A stretch of 64,000 nt of DNA, taken from contig KL647296.1 in assembly GCA_000727475.1 (NCBI GenBank), positions 1,222,865 to 1,286,864 of the forward strand, written 5' to 3'. Below the pieces are notes generated by a model that was not told the DNA's origin, did not search any database, and saw only the letters and a program-made list of their open reading frames with translations. Positions within the stretch are counted from its first letter, which is position 1; each line of letters starts with the position of its first letter. Shown here one piece after another: positions 12,501 to 23,519 of the stretch. Both the position numbers and the translations under genes were made by a program. Source of the DNA: Sarcocystis neurona (lineage: Eukaryota; Apicomplexa; Conoidasida; Eucoccidiorida; Sarcocystidae).

Positions 12501-15500
12501 TTCAGCTCCATCAACAGCCGAACAGCCGCAGCGCAGCCGCAGCGGCACAAACGGCGGGCGGGAAGGGGGGCAAGAACGCAAGAGCTGCAGGACTACGATG
12601 CCAACAGCAGCAGCGGCAACTGTCCCAGCAGCGTACAACCTCGGCAGCCGCACAACAACTGCATGCGCGGGCCCAGGAACAGCAGCGGCTCAGTCAGACG
12701 ACCTTCTTCAGAAGCAGCAGGGTACGAGTCAAACAGCAAGAGAAATCGCAAGGCAGCAGCGCAGACCTGTGTACCAGCTTCGCCGCTGAAGACCTTATGC
12801 CACGTACACGCATTAACAGATGAAACCAGAGAAGTGCGCGTATTCACCTGTCTGTACGTGTGTCTTACTTAGGGACATCTACGCACGCATACACGCATGC
12901 TTCCTTCTTTCTTTAGCTTTTCATGCAAAAGAGTTCTACATCTATGGACACACACAGAGATATAGAGATACCCACAGATACATACACCCAGTAAATTGTA
13001 TGTACACACACGCAATGCATATATACATGTGTACACACACATCTATCTATTTATCTATCATCTATCTATCTATATACGTAGATATATTGTACGAACCTCT
13101 CTACAAATTTATACAGATACGTACTGAACATCTCTCTCTCCATATATATATATACGCACATATATCTTGATATATATATATGTATAAATATTGGATATAC
13201 TGCTCTATATATTTATACACGTGTATACTGAACCTCTCTCTCTCCATATATATATATATATATACACACATATATCTCTATCTATATATACATGTGTATG
13301 AATATACTGAATATACCGCTCTATATATTTATACACGTATATACTAAACACATATATGTGTATGTATATATACATACAGATATATCTCTATCTATGTATA
13401 CATGTATATGGATATACTGAATATACCGCTCTATATATTTATACACGTATATACTAAACATCTCTCTCTCCACATATATATATACATATATATAGTGTAT
13501 ATCTATGTATATACATATGTGTGTCTGGATCTACTGAATATATCGCTCTATATATTTACACACGTGTATGCTGAATATCTCTCTCTCTCCATATATATAT
13601 ATATACATGTACACCTATCTACATATACACGTGTGTGCATCTATTGAATATACCGCTTTATACTAAACATCTCTTTCTCCATATATATAGGCACGCATGT
13701 ATCTACATATATACATATATATGTAGACGGATATACTGAATATACCTCTCTTTACATGTATATAGATATATCCTGAACACCTCTCTCTCTGTACGTGTAC
13801 CTACAGACAGCTCCCACGTGCTGCAGTAGGACGTTTGGAGTTTCTCTTGGTTCGTCAAAGGCGACCCCGAGGCATCCAAGGCCACACAATAAAACAACCC
13901 TGCCCCGGGTATGCGTTCCTCTATATATTATACATACTACCTTCCCCGGCTCCTGGTGTAGACACGGTCCCTTCCTTCTTCCTCCCAGGCGTCAAAAGAA
14001 TATAACGATATACGTTTGTATAGACGTATACTTTCAACATCACATATATATATATATATATATGTGGAGAGATTCTTTTGTGTATGTATATGTACCGCCC
14101 TTTCATTCTTTCTACGGGCTTACTGAAGTCGAATGTGAAGTTCCTCTCTCGCGAGAAGTACATTTGCGAGACAACTGAGAATACTTTCTAGTCCCCCAGG
14201 CCCAGCCGCCTTTGCCACAGGCAGCGCCGCTTGAATAACGGGAAGCAGCAGCGGAGAAGTGGCAATCAGCGGGGAGTTCTGTGTGGGAGGGGCGACTATG
14301 GGCATTGCTGGCGATATGGCCAGAGCCCCAGCAACAGGGGCACCGGCACCAGCGGCAGTGAGAGAGAGCCTGGCGCCTGCGTTGCCTGCTGCCTCTGCGG
14401 CGATCCAGCTTCCTCCTGTTGCTGCCAAGCCAACACTTCCAGCAGCCGCCCCACACGGCGCCCCTCCTCCTGCTGCAGCGGCAGCTGTGCCTCCGCCGTT
14501 GCCGCCCGCGGCTCCTGCTGCAGTTCCTGCTCCCGCCCCCGCCGCGGGAGAAGCCCCTGCGGCAGCGAGACTCCCTGTTGCGGGGATCGACGCAGAAGAA
14601 GAACCAGAAGAAAAGGCGGGCGGGTGCGCACAGCTGCTGCTCGCGAGAAAGGCGGCAGCAGCAGCGCTGTTGATGCCAAGCGTCGTCGACGTGGGGGGAT
14701 GGGATGCTCCTCCTGCTGCTCCAGTCGATCCTGCTGCTGCTGCTGGCAACCCGGCTCCGGGTGCTGCTGCGCGCGTACTCGTGAGAAAAGAAGCAGCAAC
14801 AGAAGACACAGGGGTCGCCGAGGCGTTCCCCGGGAAAAACGCTGTTGCAGTGGAACAGGAAGGCAGTGCTCCTCCTCCTCCTCCGGCTGCTGCGGCTGCA
14901 GCGGCCGCACTCAGCTGCTGCTGCTGACACCCCGGGTAGAGGGCTGCAGGTGCAGCAGTGTTCTCCTGCATTAGTATGGGAATGAGTGGCACCAGGTGCT
15001 GCGAGACCTCTGCAGGAGACAGAGACGGCGCCAGCTTCCCCACAGCCCGAATCGCTTCCTGTCTCACGTCTCGCAGGGCACTGTCCCGCAGCAGCTGCTG
15101 CAGCAGCGGAACAAACAGAGCAGCCAGCTGCTCCTTGAACAGAGGAACGACGTACGGCAGCGCCTTCGCCACCACGGCGCGCACCCTCCAAGAGCTGTCG
15201 CCGCCAGCGGAAGAAAGAATCGGCAGCGTCGCAAGCGCCTCAAACTGCAGCGGAGCACCTCCTCCTCCTACTGCTGCGCCGCCAGCACCATCAGCGGCAG
15301 GACGGGAAACAGAAGGCGCGGAGGAGGGGGCAGCGACGGAAGGGACGGCGTCGGAAAACCCCTGCTGCTGCTGCTGGGCACCCGACACTGCCTGCCCGCC
15401 TCCGGCGCCTGGGGAGCCAGGGAGTGCGGCGCTGCTGCTCTCGCAGGCAGCAACGCCTGCAGCAGCAGAACCCCCTCCGGACAGCTCCCCTGCTGCACCA

Positions 15501-18500
15501 GGAGGATACAGACGGGCCAGCTGGATCAGAGACGAGACTGCCGCACAACGCAAAAAGTCCTGCTCCACGGCAGCCCTCACACATACACACATCGCAACAG
15601 AAGCCGTTAAACAAGACGGGGACAGTGAGATTCAACCAACTCTATCTATTCTCTATCTCTCCCTATATATATGTATATATACGTACATATATGTCTGACA
15701 TTCATGTACTACACGTATGTCATATGTATAAATATATCATATATTATTCTTATACGTGTAGATACACATGTATATATGTGGCCTCTACCTACTATGCGCA
15801 GATCCACGTCATACGTGTATGTATGCATACATATATATATATATATGTATTTATAGGCACATGTCATTTACGTAAATAGGTGCACGTATAAAGCTTGTCA
15901 CATATATGTGTGTGACATCTAGCGGTGACACTGGACACACGTGTTTCCCCATATTCACATATATATATATATATATATATATGCATAGAGAGAGAGATAC
16001 TGACGTACATATATGGATATGTATGTGAAGGATATTAATTTATATTAATTTTCTTCTTAGACAAGATGTATTCTGTGTCAGGTTTCACCCCATGCGTGAG
16101 CAGCTGAAGGAGCACGTGTTGTCGTGATTCTCTCCCTCTCTGTCTGATAGGAAGCAGTTGGAAGAGGTGCGTAGAAAATCCACAGACTCATATATATTCA
16201 CCGTTACATCCGACTTATACGGCGAAGATGCCCCTCCACACAGGCAGCGTGGAAAGATGTAATGAGACGAAGAGACAAGAATATATATTTTTGTGTACAG
16301 GTGGAGGGGCACTATACGCGTGTATATGGATACACATGTACATATTTGTTCCAGAGTACGCACATGTCTCCGAATAAAGACGCACGTCTACGGGAGGACT
16401 CAATATATATATATATATGGTCCAGATACGTGTTCATCCTCTATACGTCAATGTATACACATACTAATAGATACATATATATTTGATCGATACAAACGCT
16501 TAAGGATGTGTCTACTCTGTGTATCCCTACGCACACACATATGTATACAAGTATCCACGTGTACACACATGGGAAAATACGCACATATATACATTACATT
16601 CATACATGTGTTCATCCATAATATGCACACGTATTCGCGTATCTCTCTCTCTACATATATATACATACATACACGCACACATATGTATACACATGTACGT
16701 TGCTGCTGAACTGCGACTCCGCTTGGTGTGGTGTACGTACACTGGAATCGACGCTAAGGCGTGCGAGAATCGGGAAGAAGAAATCCTCGACGCCCTGCGG
16801 ATGGAGCGGTAGAAGCGACACCGCTTGCTCTTCGAGAGCTGCCGGCCTCCCTGCTTCTGCTGCTGCTGCCAACTCCTGCTGCTGCTGCGTCCTCACTCGG
16901 AGCCAGTGCTTGGCAAACGACGGCACTTCCGCAACAGCATCGCGCTTCACCAGCACTGCGTCATGCGTCAGCAGCTTCTCAAACATGCTGCAAATTACAG
17001 GCAAGCACGTGCGCAGCAGCCACTAAGATGCAGCAGCCACCAAGATATACAGCAGCAGCTATGAAGATACAGCAGCCACCAAGGTATACAGCAACAGCTA
17101 CGAAGATGCAGCAGCAGCAGCAGCAGCAGTCAAGAAGACGCAGCAGCCCTACTAGGACCAGCAGCAGTGTCGAACAATAACAACTGCACAAGGATCAGCG
17201 AAAACAGCAGTGCGGGACAGATCAGGGGCCGCAGCAACGACGGAGGCAGCACCAGGAGCAGCAGTTGCCCGCGCTGACTCGCGTTTGCAGCACCGTCGGA
17301 AGCAGCAACTGCTGCAGCACTCCGAGAAGGTCCCGCACAAGCACGCTTAGCAGCAGTACGCTCAGCAGCAGCAAATCAAGAGCAGCGATGTCCCAGCTCC
17401 GTGACTAGCAGCAGCAGCAGCAGCATGCCCACGGTGCTGCCTCAACTTCCTCGAGAGTAGTAGCGTCTTCCTTCTTCCATGAATGCGTATTCTGGACGAG
17501 TTTCTTCTCCTCACGCACTGCACGTATACACCTACGGAATGCATCTACACACGGAGTAGAGAAATTTCCTCCTTTCTCTTTCGTACGTTTAACAGAGGGT
17601 AATTCCGCGCGCAGAAATACGAACGTGCAGGACACGTACATTGTATCAAGCAACGTCATTGCGTCTCTGGTCATCTGAACACATTTATATATATATATGC
17701 GCATACACACCAATAGACGCGGGGACCTCTGTCTGAAACGTGTGTATATATATATATTCATACATATATATATATATATATATGTATGTATATATGCACG
17801 AACGTCCCGCACGTGGACACACACAGACACATACATATATATAGAACAGCATCTGCCTTGTTGCGTGTATCTCTATACTCCTGCGCGTACCTGTACACGT
17901 GTACGCCTCTCTATATATGTATCTGCATGTATATGTGTGTGAGTACCCATGTTTTCGACCGCCCCGTGAGGCTGTCTAAATCTCTCTATACGGTGCTCGG
18001 CAGATATACGCCTTCTTTCGCAGTTGACGTGCATGCACACACGTTCCTATGTCCTCATGGTACTGCCGGCTTGCGACGCATACGCATCTGTCTTCCTTCT
18101 CTTCTGTCCTGCCTTCGACATCGCCTTCCTTTTCTTCTTCTTCCTCCCCCCCGTCTCCCCTTCGTCTTTTTTATCGTCATTTCCTTTCGATTTCTTCTGC
18201 CTCTGCGTCTCCTTTCGTTTGTCTACCATTTGTCACGTCGCCCCGCCTCTTTTTTTTCTCCCTGCTGTTGTCTCTGATCCTTCTGTACTTCCCTTCTCCC
18301 GACTCTCCTCTTCTTTTCCCCGTTCTTTCGAGTTGACTTCTGTCCTTCGCTTTTTCTGGTCTTCTCATGTGTTGCGCGTCCTCCTTTCTTCTGTGGCTTC
18401 TTTTTTCCTGTCCCCGCCCCCTCCTCTCTTTTGTCTCTCTTTGGTCCTCTCGTCTGTCCACCTCTTCTGTTCCTCTTACACTCTCTGTGCACACTTCTCG

Positions 18501-20946
18501 CGGCCGCTTCTTCTCTTCTTCTCCTGGTTTCTCTCTTCCTGTATATCTTTCGTTTCTTAGCTACGACTCGTATTCTGCGCCTTTGCTCTTCCCTTCTCTG
18601 CTGTGTCGTCGCTCTGTGAGTCGTCCCTCCTCTTCGTTTGCGTCATCTTCTTTTTGCTTTCCTTTCTGTCTGCGTCTTACTCGCGCAGCACGGCTCGGTC
18701 AATCTCAGCAGCAGCACCGGCAGAAGACTCCTCCATATCCGCGTCCACCGCGCTGGCGCTTCTGCTGCCTTCGCCAGCCGGACCTGCTGTTGCTGCTGCG
18801 TTCCCTTCCGTCCTGCTGCTCCCTCCCCCCGCAGCTGACGAGGAAGCATCCGGCGACGGCACCGACGAAGACGCTGCGCTGGTGCTTTCTTCTGCTGCTG
18901 CGTCTCCTGCTGCTCCTCCTCCTCCTCCGTCGGCCCCTAGTGCCTCTCCTGCTTTGCCTCCCGTTCCCGAAGCAGCAGCACCTGCGCTTTGAGCGAGGCC
19001 CCGCGCTCCTCCTCCTGCGACTCCGGGTGCTGTTCCTGCGCCCGGCCCTCCAGCGGCTGCCGCCGCTGCTTTAGAGGCTCCCTCTGATGCAGCAGCAGCA
19101 GCAGGTGCAGCGTAGGGATACAGGGCAGGCAGCAGCTTCGCAGCGGAGCAGCGGCAAAAGAAGCCCCCGCTTTCCACTGTAGCCAGCCGCGCGACGACCG
19201 GCAGAAGCGTGTCTCTGGCTAGCCGCTGTCGGCTGCCGAAGGAAGGCAGCAGTTCCAAGAGATACAGCAAAGACGCAATGGCTTCGTTCCGCACGCACTT
19301 CTCCTCCGCAGCCGCGAGTTCCTCCAACGGCTTCACTACCGAAGAAATGCAAGCGGCCAGTCTCTCGGACGCGACCTGCGGCTGCAGACCACCAGCCCGC
19401 CTGTCTCTGCCAGCAGCGGCAGCAGCAGCCGAGTTTCGAGACGAAGCGGCACCTCCTGCGGAGGCAGCAGCAGACTGTCCGTCGCGCTGAGATGTGCTAC
19501 TGCTGCTTCTGTAGCTGCTTCGGCTGCTGCTGCTGCGGTTCTCATCCTGCAGCAGCAGCGAGTCACCTCCAGCAGGTGACGGGGCGCCAGGAGACGGCGA
19601 GCGTCTCCCCAACATCGCGTTTACCACGTGTCTCCACTGCACAGCCAAGGCAGCAAGAATTTGGTCGCGGTGTTTCATGCTCTGCTGGAAATCTATCAAG
19701 AATGGAACCAGCAGCCGCTGACTGTTCTCTGGCCCCATTGCTGCACAGACCCACGGCAAACGGTTTAACGCCTGCAGCTGAAGAGAAAAAGGAAGACACA
19801 GACAGACGCTGGCGCAGACCTTATGCAGCCGCAAAGCGGGGCAGAGCAGCGGCGAAGCGGGGGCAGACACACACGAGCATATAGAGGGGGGGCAGAAGAA
19901 GGAAGCTGGACGAAAAAGTAGACCACAGCAACAGCAGGCGTGGCAGCAACAGCAGGCGTGGCGGCAACAGCAGGCGAGGCGGCAACAGCAGCAGCAACGG
20001 CACCACAGGCAGCAACAGTGGAAACGAAAACAGCTGCAACACGAAGCGGCGTCGGTACCGCGCAAAAACGGGGCCGAGCCGCACAACAGCCGCAACAAGA
20101 GCGCCAAGAGCAGATGCTGCAGTAAAGAAGAGGCAAGCAACGCAACAGAAGACGAAGGAGACGGGAAACGCACAGGAAAACGAAGATGCGAACAAAGAAA
20201 TAATGCAGACGAGAGGTAGAGGAGGGGCAACAGGAGGAGCCACAACAGCAGCAACTGCGAACTGCAACAGCACAGCCGCAAAGGCACGAGAAAAAAGTGC
20301 CAGAGCGGGAGGCACAGCTGCACCAGCAGCCGCAGCCACACAGCAGGCGCCAGCAGTATCAGGGGAGGTCAGCACCCAACAGCAGAAGCTCCGGACGTGC
20401 AGAGGCAGCTCCGCAGAGGCAGCTCCGCAGAGGCAGCTGCTGCTGCAGATGGTGGACAGAGGCAACAGCAGCAGCAGCACCAGCAGTCGTAGCACAGCAG
20501 GCAGGAGTCACAGCGGTCCCAAGCACGACACAGGCAACGGCAGCAGCAACAAGGATAGCCAAACACGCACAGACAGAAACGGCAGCTGGCAGACAGCGAC
20601 AACGGCAGCAAGCAGGAGGCACGAAGAATCCCAGCAGCGACGCAGGCAAAGAGAAAAGCAGCAACAGGACAGCGGGCAGCAGCAGCACAGGGGCAGTAGC
20701 AGCACAGCAGGCAGCAACAGCAGCAAAGCGAGAGGCAGTGCCAACATCTGTGATTCACAGGAATCGACGCAGCAAGAAAGAACAGAGGCAACCCACGTAC
20801 GTAGTTATGGGTCGCACTTGTCTGGTGAAACAGAAGAGCGAACCGTGGCAAAGTCGTACCTGCTGTGCCTGCGAAGGACTAGACAGCGTGAAAGCATCGG
20901 GCCGCCCGCGCAGCTCCTGTTCAAAGAACGTTAAATAATCTGCCAT
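5703..20946 (-). CDS. Protein phosphatase 2A 65-kDa scaffold subunit A (PR65), HEAT-repeat, 12 exons
   Basis: Scaffold that joins the PP2A catalytic and B-type regulatory subunits (family knowledge). Exons on the minus strand, 5' to 3': 20946-20860, 19777-18681, 16987-16741, 15559-14185, 12227-12094, 11110-11012, 10473-10394, 8805-8730, 8204-8133, 7429-7387, 6264-6180, 5784-5703. They sum to 3477 nt, and every GT-AG junction keeps phase, giving 1158 residues. PR65-like HEAT segments seen include MGPENSQRLLVPFLIDF (exon 2), VKRDAVAEVPSFAKHWL (exon 3), SSWRVRAVVAKALPYVVPLF and RQEAIRAVGKLAPSLS (exon 4), FFTDHLQGVFLQAFADYVYD (exon 6), YLERITVL (exon 8), HLLPFLVAALQ plus DAVPNVK (exons 9-10) and the terminal ADADIDVRFYAQLAL (exon 12). 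The family is usually about 590 residues; the excess is Ala/Ser/Gly/Gln-rich insertions, mainly in exons 2 and 4. Exons 7, 8 and 11 are the least certain because similarity there is weak, although phase supports them. Confidence 0.82.
6370..6800. repeat. (TA)n/(TATACA)n block with a duplicated roughly 116-bp unit
   Basis: Lies in the intron between PP2A-A exons 10 and 11. A segment beginning GTCTACAACACACA followed by a TACCGATA element occurs near 6590 and again near 6706, each followed by long TATACA runs. A more diverged CTACCGACAGACG copy lies near 6449. Confidence 0.6.
7190..7770. repeat. CAG-rich island around PP2A-A exon 10
   Basis: Plus-strand CAG/GCAGCA triplets flank the 43-nt exon at 7387-7429 on both sides, so the transcribed strand reads CTG. 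Confidence 0.7.
7910..8130. repeat. CTG-rich island next to PP2A-A exon 9
   Basis: Plus-strand TGCTGCTG-type triplets end a few bases from exon 9 (8133-8204). The polarity is opposite to that of the 7190-7770 island. Confidence 0.65.
8830..10000. repeat. Large CAG/GCAGCA island in a PP2A-A intron
   Basis: About 1.1 kb of interrupted CAG, GCA and ACA triplets on the plus strand. It generates long low-complexity ORFs on both strands (227 codons plus, 385 codons minus) that I regard as repeat artefacts. Confidence 0.75.
10067..10082. repeat. 16-bp perfect palindrome containing GTGTACGTACAC
   Basis: CGGTGTACGTACACCG is its own reverse complement. It is the first of four copies of the core 12-mer within about 700 bp (cores at 10069, 10382, 10568 and 10764) around PP2A-A exon 7. 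Confidence 0.85.
10382..10393 (-). promoter_or_regulatory. 5' splice site of PP2A-A exon 7 formed by palindrome GTGTACGTACAC
   Basis: On the minus strand exon 7 ends ...CTGCG and the intron begins GTGTACGTACAC. This donor leaves two bases, which fits the exon 8 acceptor phase (exon 8 begins T then CCG). The exon call rests on phase and moderate HEAT similarity. Confidence 0.55.
11130..12790. repeat. CAG/AGC-rich island spanning PP2A-A exon 5
   Basis: Interrupted CAG, AGC and GCA triplets on the plus strand. The 398-codon plus ORF 11161-12357 runs antisense across real exon 5 (12094-12227) and is a composition artefact. Confidence 0.7.
13090..13790. repeat. AT-rich minisatellite, about 110-bp period, about 6-7 copies
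   Basis: The element CTCTATATATTTATACACG, or a diverged form, followed by a CTGAA/TAAACA element and a CTCTCTCTCC run, recurs near 13094, 13203, 13317, 13427, 13545, 13650 and 13745. Spacers are (TA)n/(TATACA)n. It lies in the intron between PP2A-A exons 4 and 5. Confidence 0.75.
15660..16700. repeat. TATATA/TACACA microsatellite region
   Basis: Fills the intron between PP2A-A exons 3 and 4. Pure (TA)n tracts occur near 15830-15847 and 15957-15982. No coding segment was recognised between the two exons. Confidence 0.6.
16731..16742 (-). promoter_or_regulatory. 5' splice site of PP2A-A exon 3 inside palindrome GTGTACGTACAC
   Basis: Exon 3 ends ...GATTCCAGT and the intron starts GTACGT, so the palindrome straddles the exon-intron border. 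The choice is supported by phase and by gap-free alignment of DSS with the DFLRCAAV that follows in exon 4 to the PR65 family pattern. A donor two bases earlier would break the frame. Confidence 0.6.
16840..17430. repeat. CTG then CAG island
   Basis: The CTG-rich part at 16850-16890 falls inside coding exon 3 and gives a Gln/Ala run in the protein. The CAG-rich part at 17010-17430 lies in the preceding intron. Confidence 0.65.
17690..17960. repeat. TATA-rich microsatellite block in PP2A-A intron 2
   Basis: (TA)n runs near 17683-17697, 17740-17757 and 17764-17782, with TACACA elements. No coding signal was recognised. Confidence 0.55.
18060..18680 (+). repeat. About 600-bp polypyrimidine tract directly after PP2A-A exon 2
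   Basis: The plus strand is almost continuous C/T (TTCCTTCTCTTC-like) up to the exon 2 border at 18681. The nascent transcript of the minus-strand gene is therefore G/A-rich immediately after the 5' splice site. Confidence 0.7.
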
Positions 20947-21290
20947 CTTGGACAGCAGCAGCAGCAACAGCAGCAGCTGCTGCCACACAAACTAAAGAAG
21001 GAAGGCCGCGGTACAGGCAAAGGCAACCGCAGCAGCTATATCAACAGGGCAGCAGCAGCACTAGCAGAAGCACCTGCAAGACGCAGACCCAGGGACGAGT
21101 GCGGTAGCTATCCCACCAGCTGCTCCCCCAAGCTGCTGCTGCTTCCACCTGCAGAGAAGACGCAGCAGCCGGCCCCTTCGCGCAGCAGCCCCAGCAGTGC
21201 AATAGCAGAACTGCGCCGACGCAGCAGCGCTGCACCAGCAGGAGTGCAGCAAGGACGGAGCCGCGTTGTTGCAGTGTCTCGGGCGGATAG
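19910..21290. repeat. CAG/GCAACAGCA island around PP2A-A exon 1
   Basis: Plus-strand CAG triplets fill intron 1 and the region upstream of the start codon at 20946. The 243- and 213-codon plus ORFs here are Ala/Gln/Ser/Arg low-complexity readings. Confidence 0.7.
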
Positions 21291-21920
21291 CGCTGCGCTG
21301 CAAAACCTCTCGTTTCCTCGTCCCTCGAATAGACAGAAGCAGGTGCTGTCGCTGCTGCCGCTGTGACAGCTGCTCCTTTCAAAAACAGGCAGATCTTCCC
21401 TGCTGCTCCCTTCAATTCTTCAGCAGGCGCACGACGCCAGGCACAAGATACCCGGACTTGTACAGCAGAAATCTTTCTGCAGCGCCTGCTGGCATACCAG
21501 CCATAGCAGCACAGCTGCAGGCCCTGCGATGGCTCTATACGCCCTTTGAAATTTCTCTTCGTGCTTCTTTCTGTGGCTCCCGCTTCTTTTTTCGCCTCCC
21601 CTTCCCCTTCTTCATTGCAAGTGCCGTTGCTGCAGTCGCACGAATACGCAGGCAGCAGCTGACAAATGCGCGCGCCTCTCGGTGCAGCTTCAACACGTGC
21701 GACACTGCTGCTGCTGTCGCTGTTGCTCTCCCTGTAACAGCGCCGCTTCCACCCACCGCTGCTGCTGTTGCAGCACCTCTGGAGAAGTTCCTTTTACAGA
21801 AAAGTTTCTTGCTCCAGCGGCTGTTGCAGGCCTTCCTGACCTGCTGCTTACGTTGCAGCAGCCGGCTTTGTGGAGAGGGCCTCGTGAAGCTGCTTTTTCT
21901 CCTGTTGTAGCAGCAGCTCT

Positions 21921-22047
21921 CTTCCAGCTGTAGCTTCCTCTTCGGGCGGCTGTTGTTGCTGCAGCTCCGCCGGGATAAAAAGAAGCCGCGCTTCCAGCTG
22001 TAGCTTCCTCTTCGGGCGGCTGTTGTTGCTGCAGCTCCGCCGGGATA
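21921..22047. repeat. Tandem duplication, period 70 bp
   Basis: A 57-bp segment beginning CTTCCAGCTGTAGCTTCC at 21921 is repeated at 21991 with no mismatch seen. Because 70 is not a multiple of three, the two copies read in different frames, changing a Gln/Glu-rich minus-strand reading to an Ala/Gly-rich one. Confidence 0.85.
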
Positions 22048-22076
22048 GAAAGAAAAAGCGCTTTTCCCTGCCTGCT

Positions 22077-22722
22077 CTAGCTTCTGTATTTTTCAAGCCC
22101 TACACCCGTCAAATCTTCTATTCCGCCTGCCGCGTTGTCGGCAGATGATGCTGACGCCCCTGCTGGTGCTGCTGCGTCTGACTTCCTGTCACTGCCGTTT
22201 TGCTGCCGCTGTTGCTGCTTCGCTGCTCCTGCCCTGATGGAAACTGCAGCATGCGCTCTCTCCGCATGCGACGCTCCTGCTGTCACCCCCCAGCTTCATT
22301 CTTTTGCTGCCGCTATTGCTACGCCGTCTGCTTCAGCGCGCTCGCTCCTGTTGCACCCTTTCCTGCAGCACTAGCTCTTGCTGGAGTCCAACTGCTGCTG
22401 CGCTTTCTCCTTCGATCGCCAGCTGCTGCAGCTGCCCGACGCTAACTTCCGCGCTGAGCAGCTGCATCTGCTGCTCCTTGGGCTGCTGTGTCTGCTGTAT
22501 TCCGGCTGCTGCTGCTGCTTGTCCTGTCTCTGCGGCTGCTATTATTGGCGCTAGTGTGCTGCGAGCGGGTTCTTCTGCGGTCGGTGATGCTGCTGCTACC
22601 ACCACCGCATTGCACCGTAGCTGTTGCTCCTCAAGTTCTCTTCCTATTTCTTGTCCTTCCTCTTTGACGCCCTCTTGACAGGTTGCTGCTGACGTGGCTG
22701 CTTTTTCTTTACATCCACACAG
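22077..22722 (-). CDS. Candidate coding tracts of an unknown Gln/Glu/Ala-rich protein
   Basis: Two minus-strand open stretches look more protein-like than the surrounding triplet DNA. From 22722 (after a possible acceptor GCGGCAG) to the stop at 22333 the reading is rich in Glu, Gln and Lys, for example EEGQEIGRELEEQQLRC and QPKEQQMQLLSAEVSVGQLQ. From about 22293 to the stop at 22077 it contains KQQQRQQNGSDRKSD and ends IEDLTGVGLEKYRS. I could not find splice sites that join the two with phase kept, and no domain is recognisable. CAG-rich introns can mimic such readings, so this could be non-coding. Confidence 0.3.
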
Positions 22723-23296
22723 CTGCCGCGCTCCTCATTCTGACTCGGCTGCGGCTCCTGGTGCTGCTGCTTCTTCGCCTCGACGAACTCGCTGCGGCTG
22801 CAGCAGGAGGAGGACGGACTTCAACAGTTACTCACCTACTGCTGCTGTTCAAAACACCAGCGTCCCACACAACATGTGCAGGCCGCAGCAAATGCAGCAG
22901 CAGGGCGCTGCTGCTGCTCGGCCTCTGTTGCTGCTGCTGACGCTGACGCCGCGCGCCCGACCCTGCTGTCAGCATCATCTCGAATTTCGACACTCTCCTT
23001 ACTGCGGTGCACGAACACATCAGCAGCACCACCACCAGGTCAGCAACACAACAGCAGCAACGGCGATGAAGCAGTCGCGGCAACACAGCACCAACGGCAC
23101 CGACACAACGGCAGCAGCAGCAGTAGAGTACTGGCGTCACCAGCGCAGCAGCAGCAGCACCACAACAGCAGCACCCCAAAAACCAGGAGCAGCACGACAG
23201 CGCCGCAACGATGTCGGGGCAGCAGCAACAGCAAAGAAGCAATACAGAGCAGACTCTCAACGCGGACAGCACAGCGGCTGCAGCAGCAGCCGGTCA

Positions 23297-23519
23297 TGTA
23301 GTCGCTTGAAAGGGAAGCGAGCATGTCACGCAACACTGGGGTAGATGTGCCCGAGCACCAGCGGCAACAGCAGCAGCAGAGCAGCACACGCGCCAGAGCA
23401 ACACAAGCAGCATAGTCGGACACCAGGAACACGCGGCGGGCAAGTTCGTAAACCAAATACTCTTGTACAGGATACTCGGTGGAAGCGATCCAGGACGTGT
23501 GCGCCACGCCCATAGTACG
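23297..23519 (-). CDS. Candidate exon of unknown function (MGVAHTSW...)
   Basis: After a possible acceptor TATATAG near 23524, the minus strand reads MGVAHTSWIASTEYPVQEY followed by a segment with LARRVFLVSDY, then falls into Leu/Cys runs from CTG triplets. Amino-acid composition is balanced for about 45 codons, unlike the neighbouring repeat readings. A second frame across the same bases is also open, so the frame is uncertain. No family is recognised. Confidence 0.28.

Noticed and set aside
13040..13770. CRISPR-like regular spacing
   Set aside because: Repeats are AT minisatellite units with repetitive, non-unique spacers in a eukaryotic intron.
14231..14974. 247- and 222-codon plus ORFs
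   Set aside because: Antisense to the low-complexity part of PP2A-A exon 4. They are open because of triplet composition.
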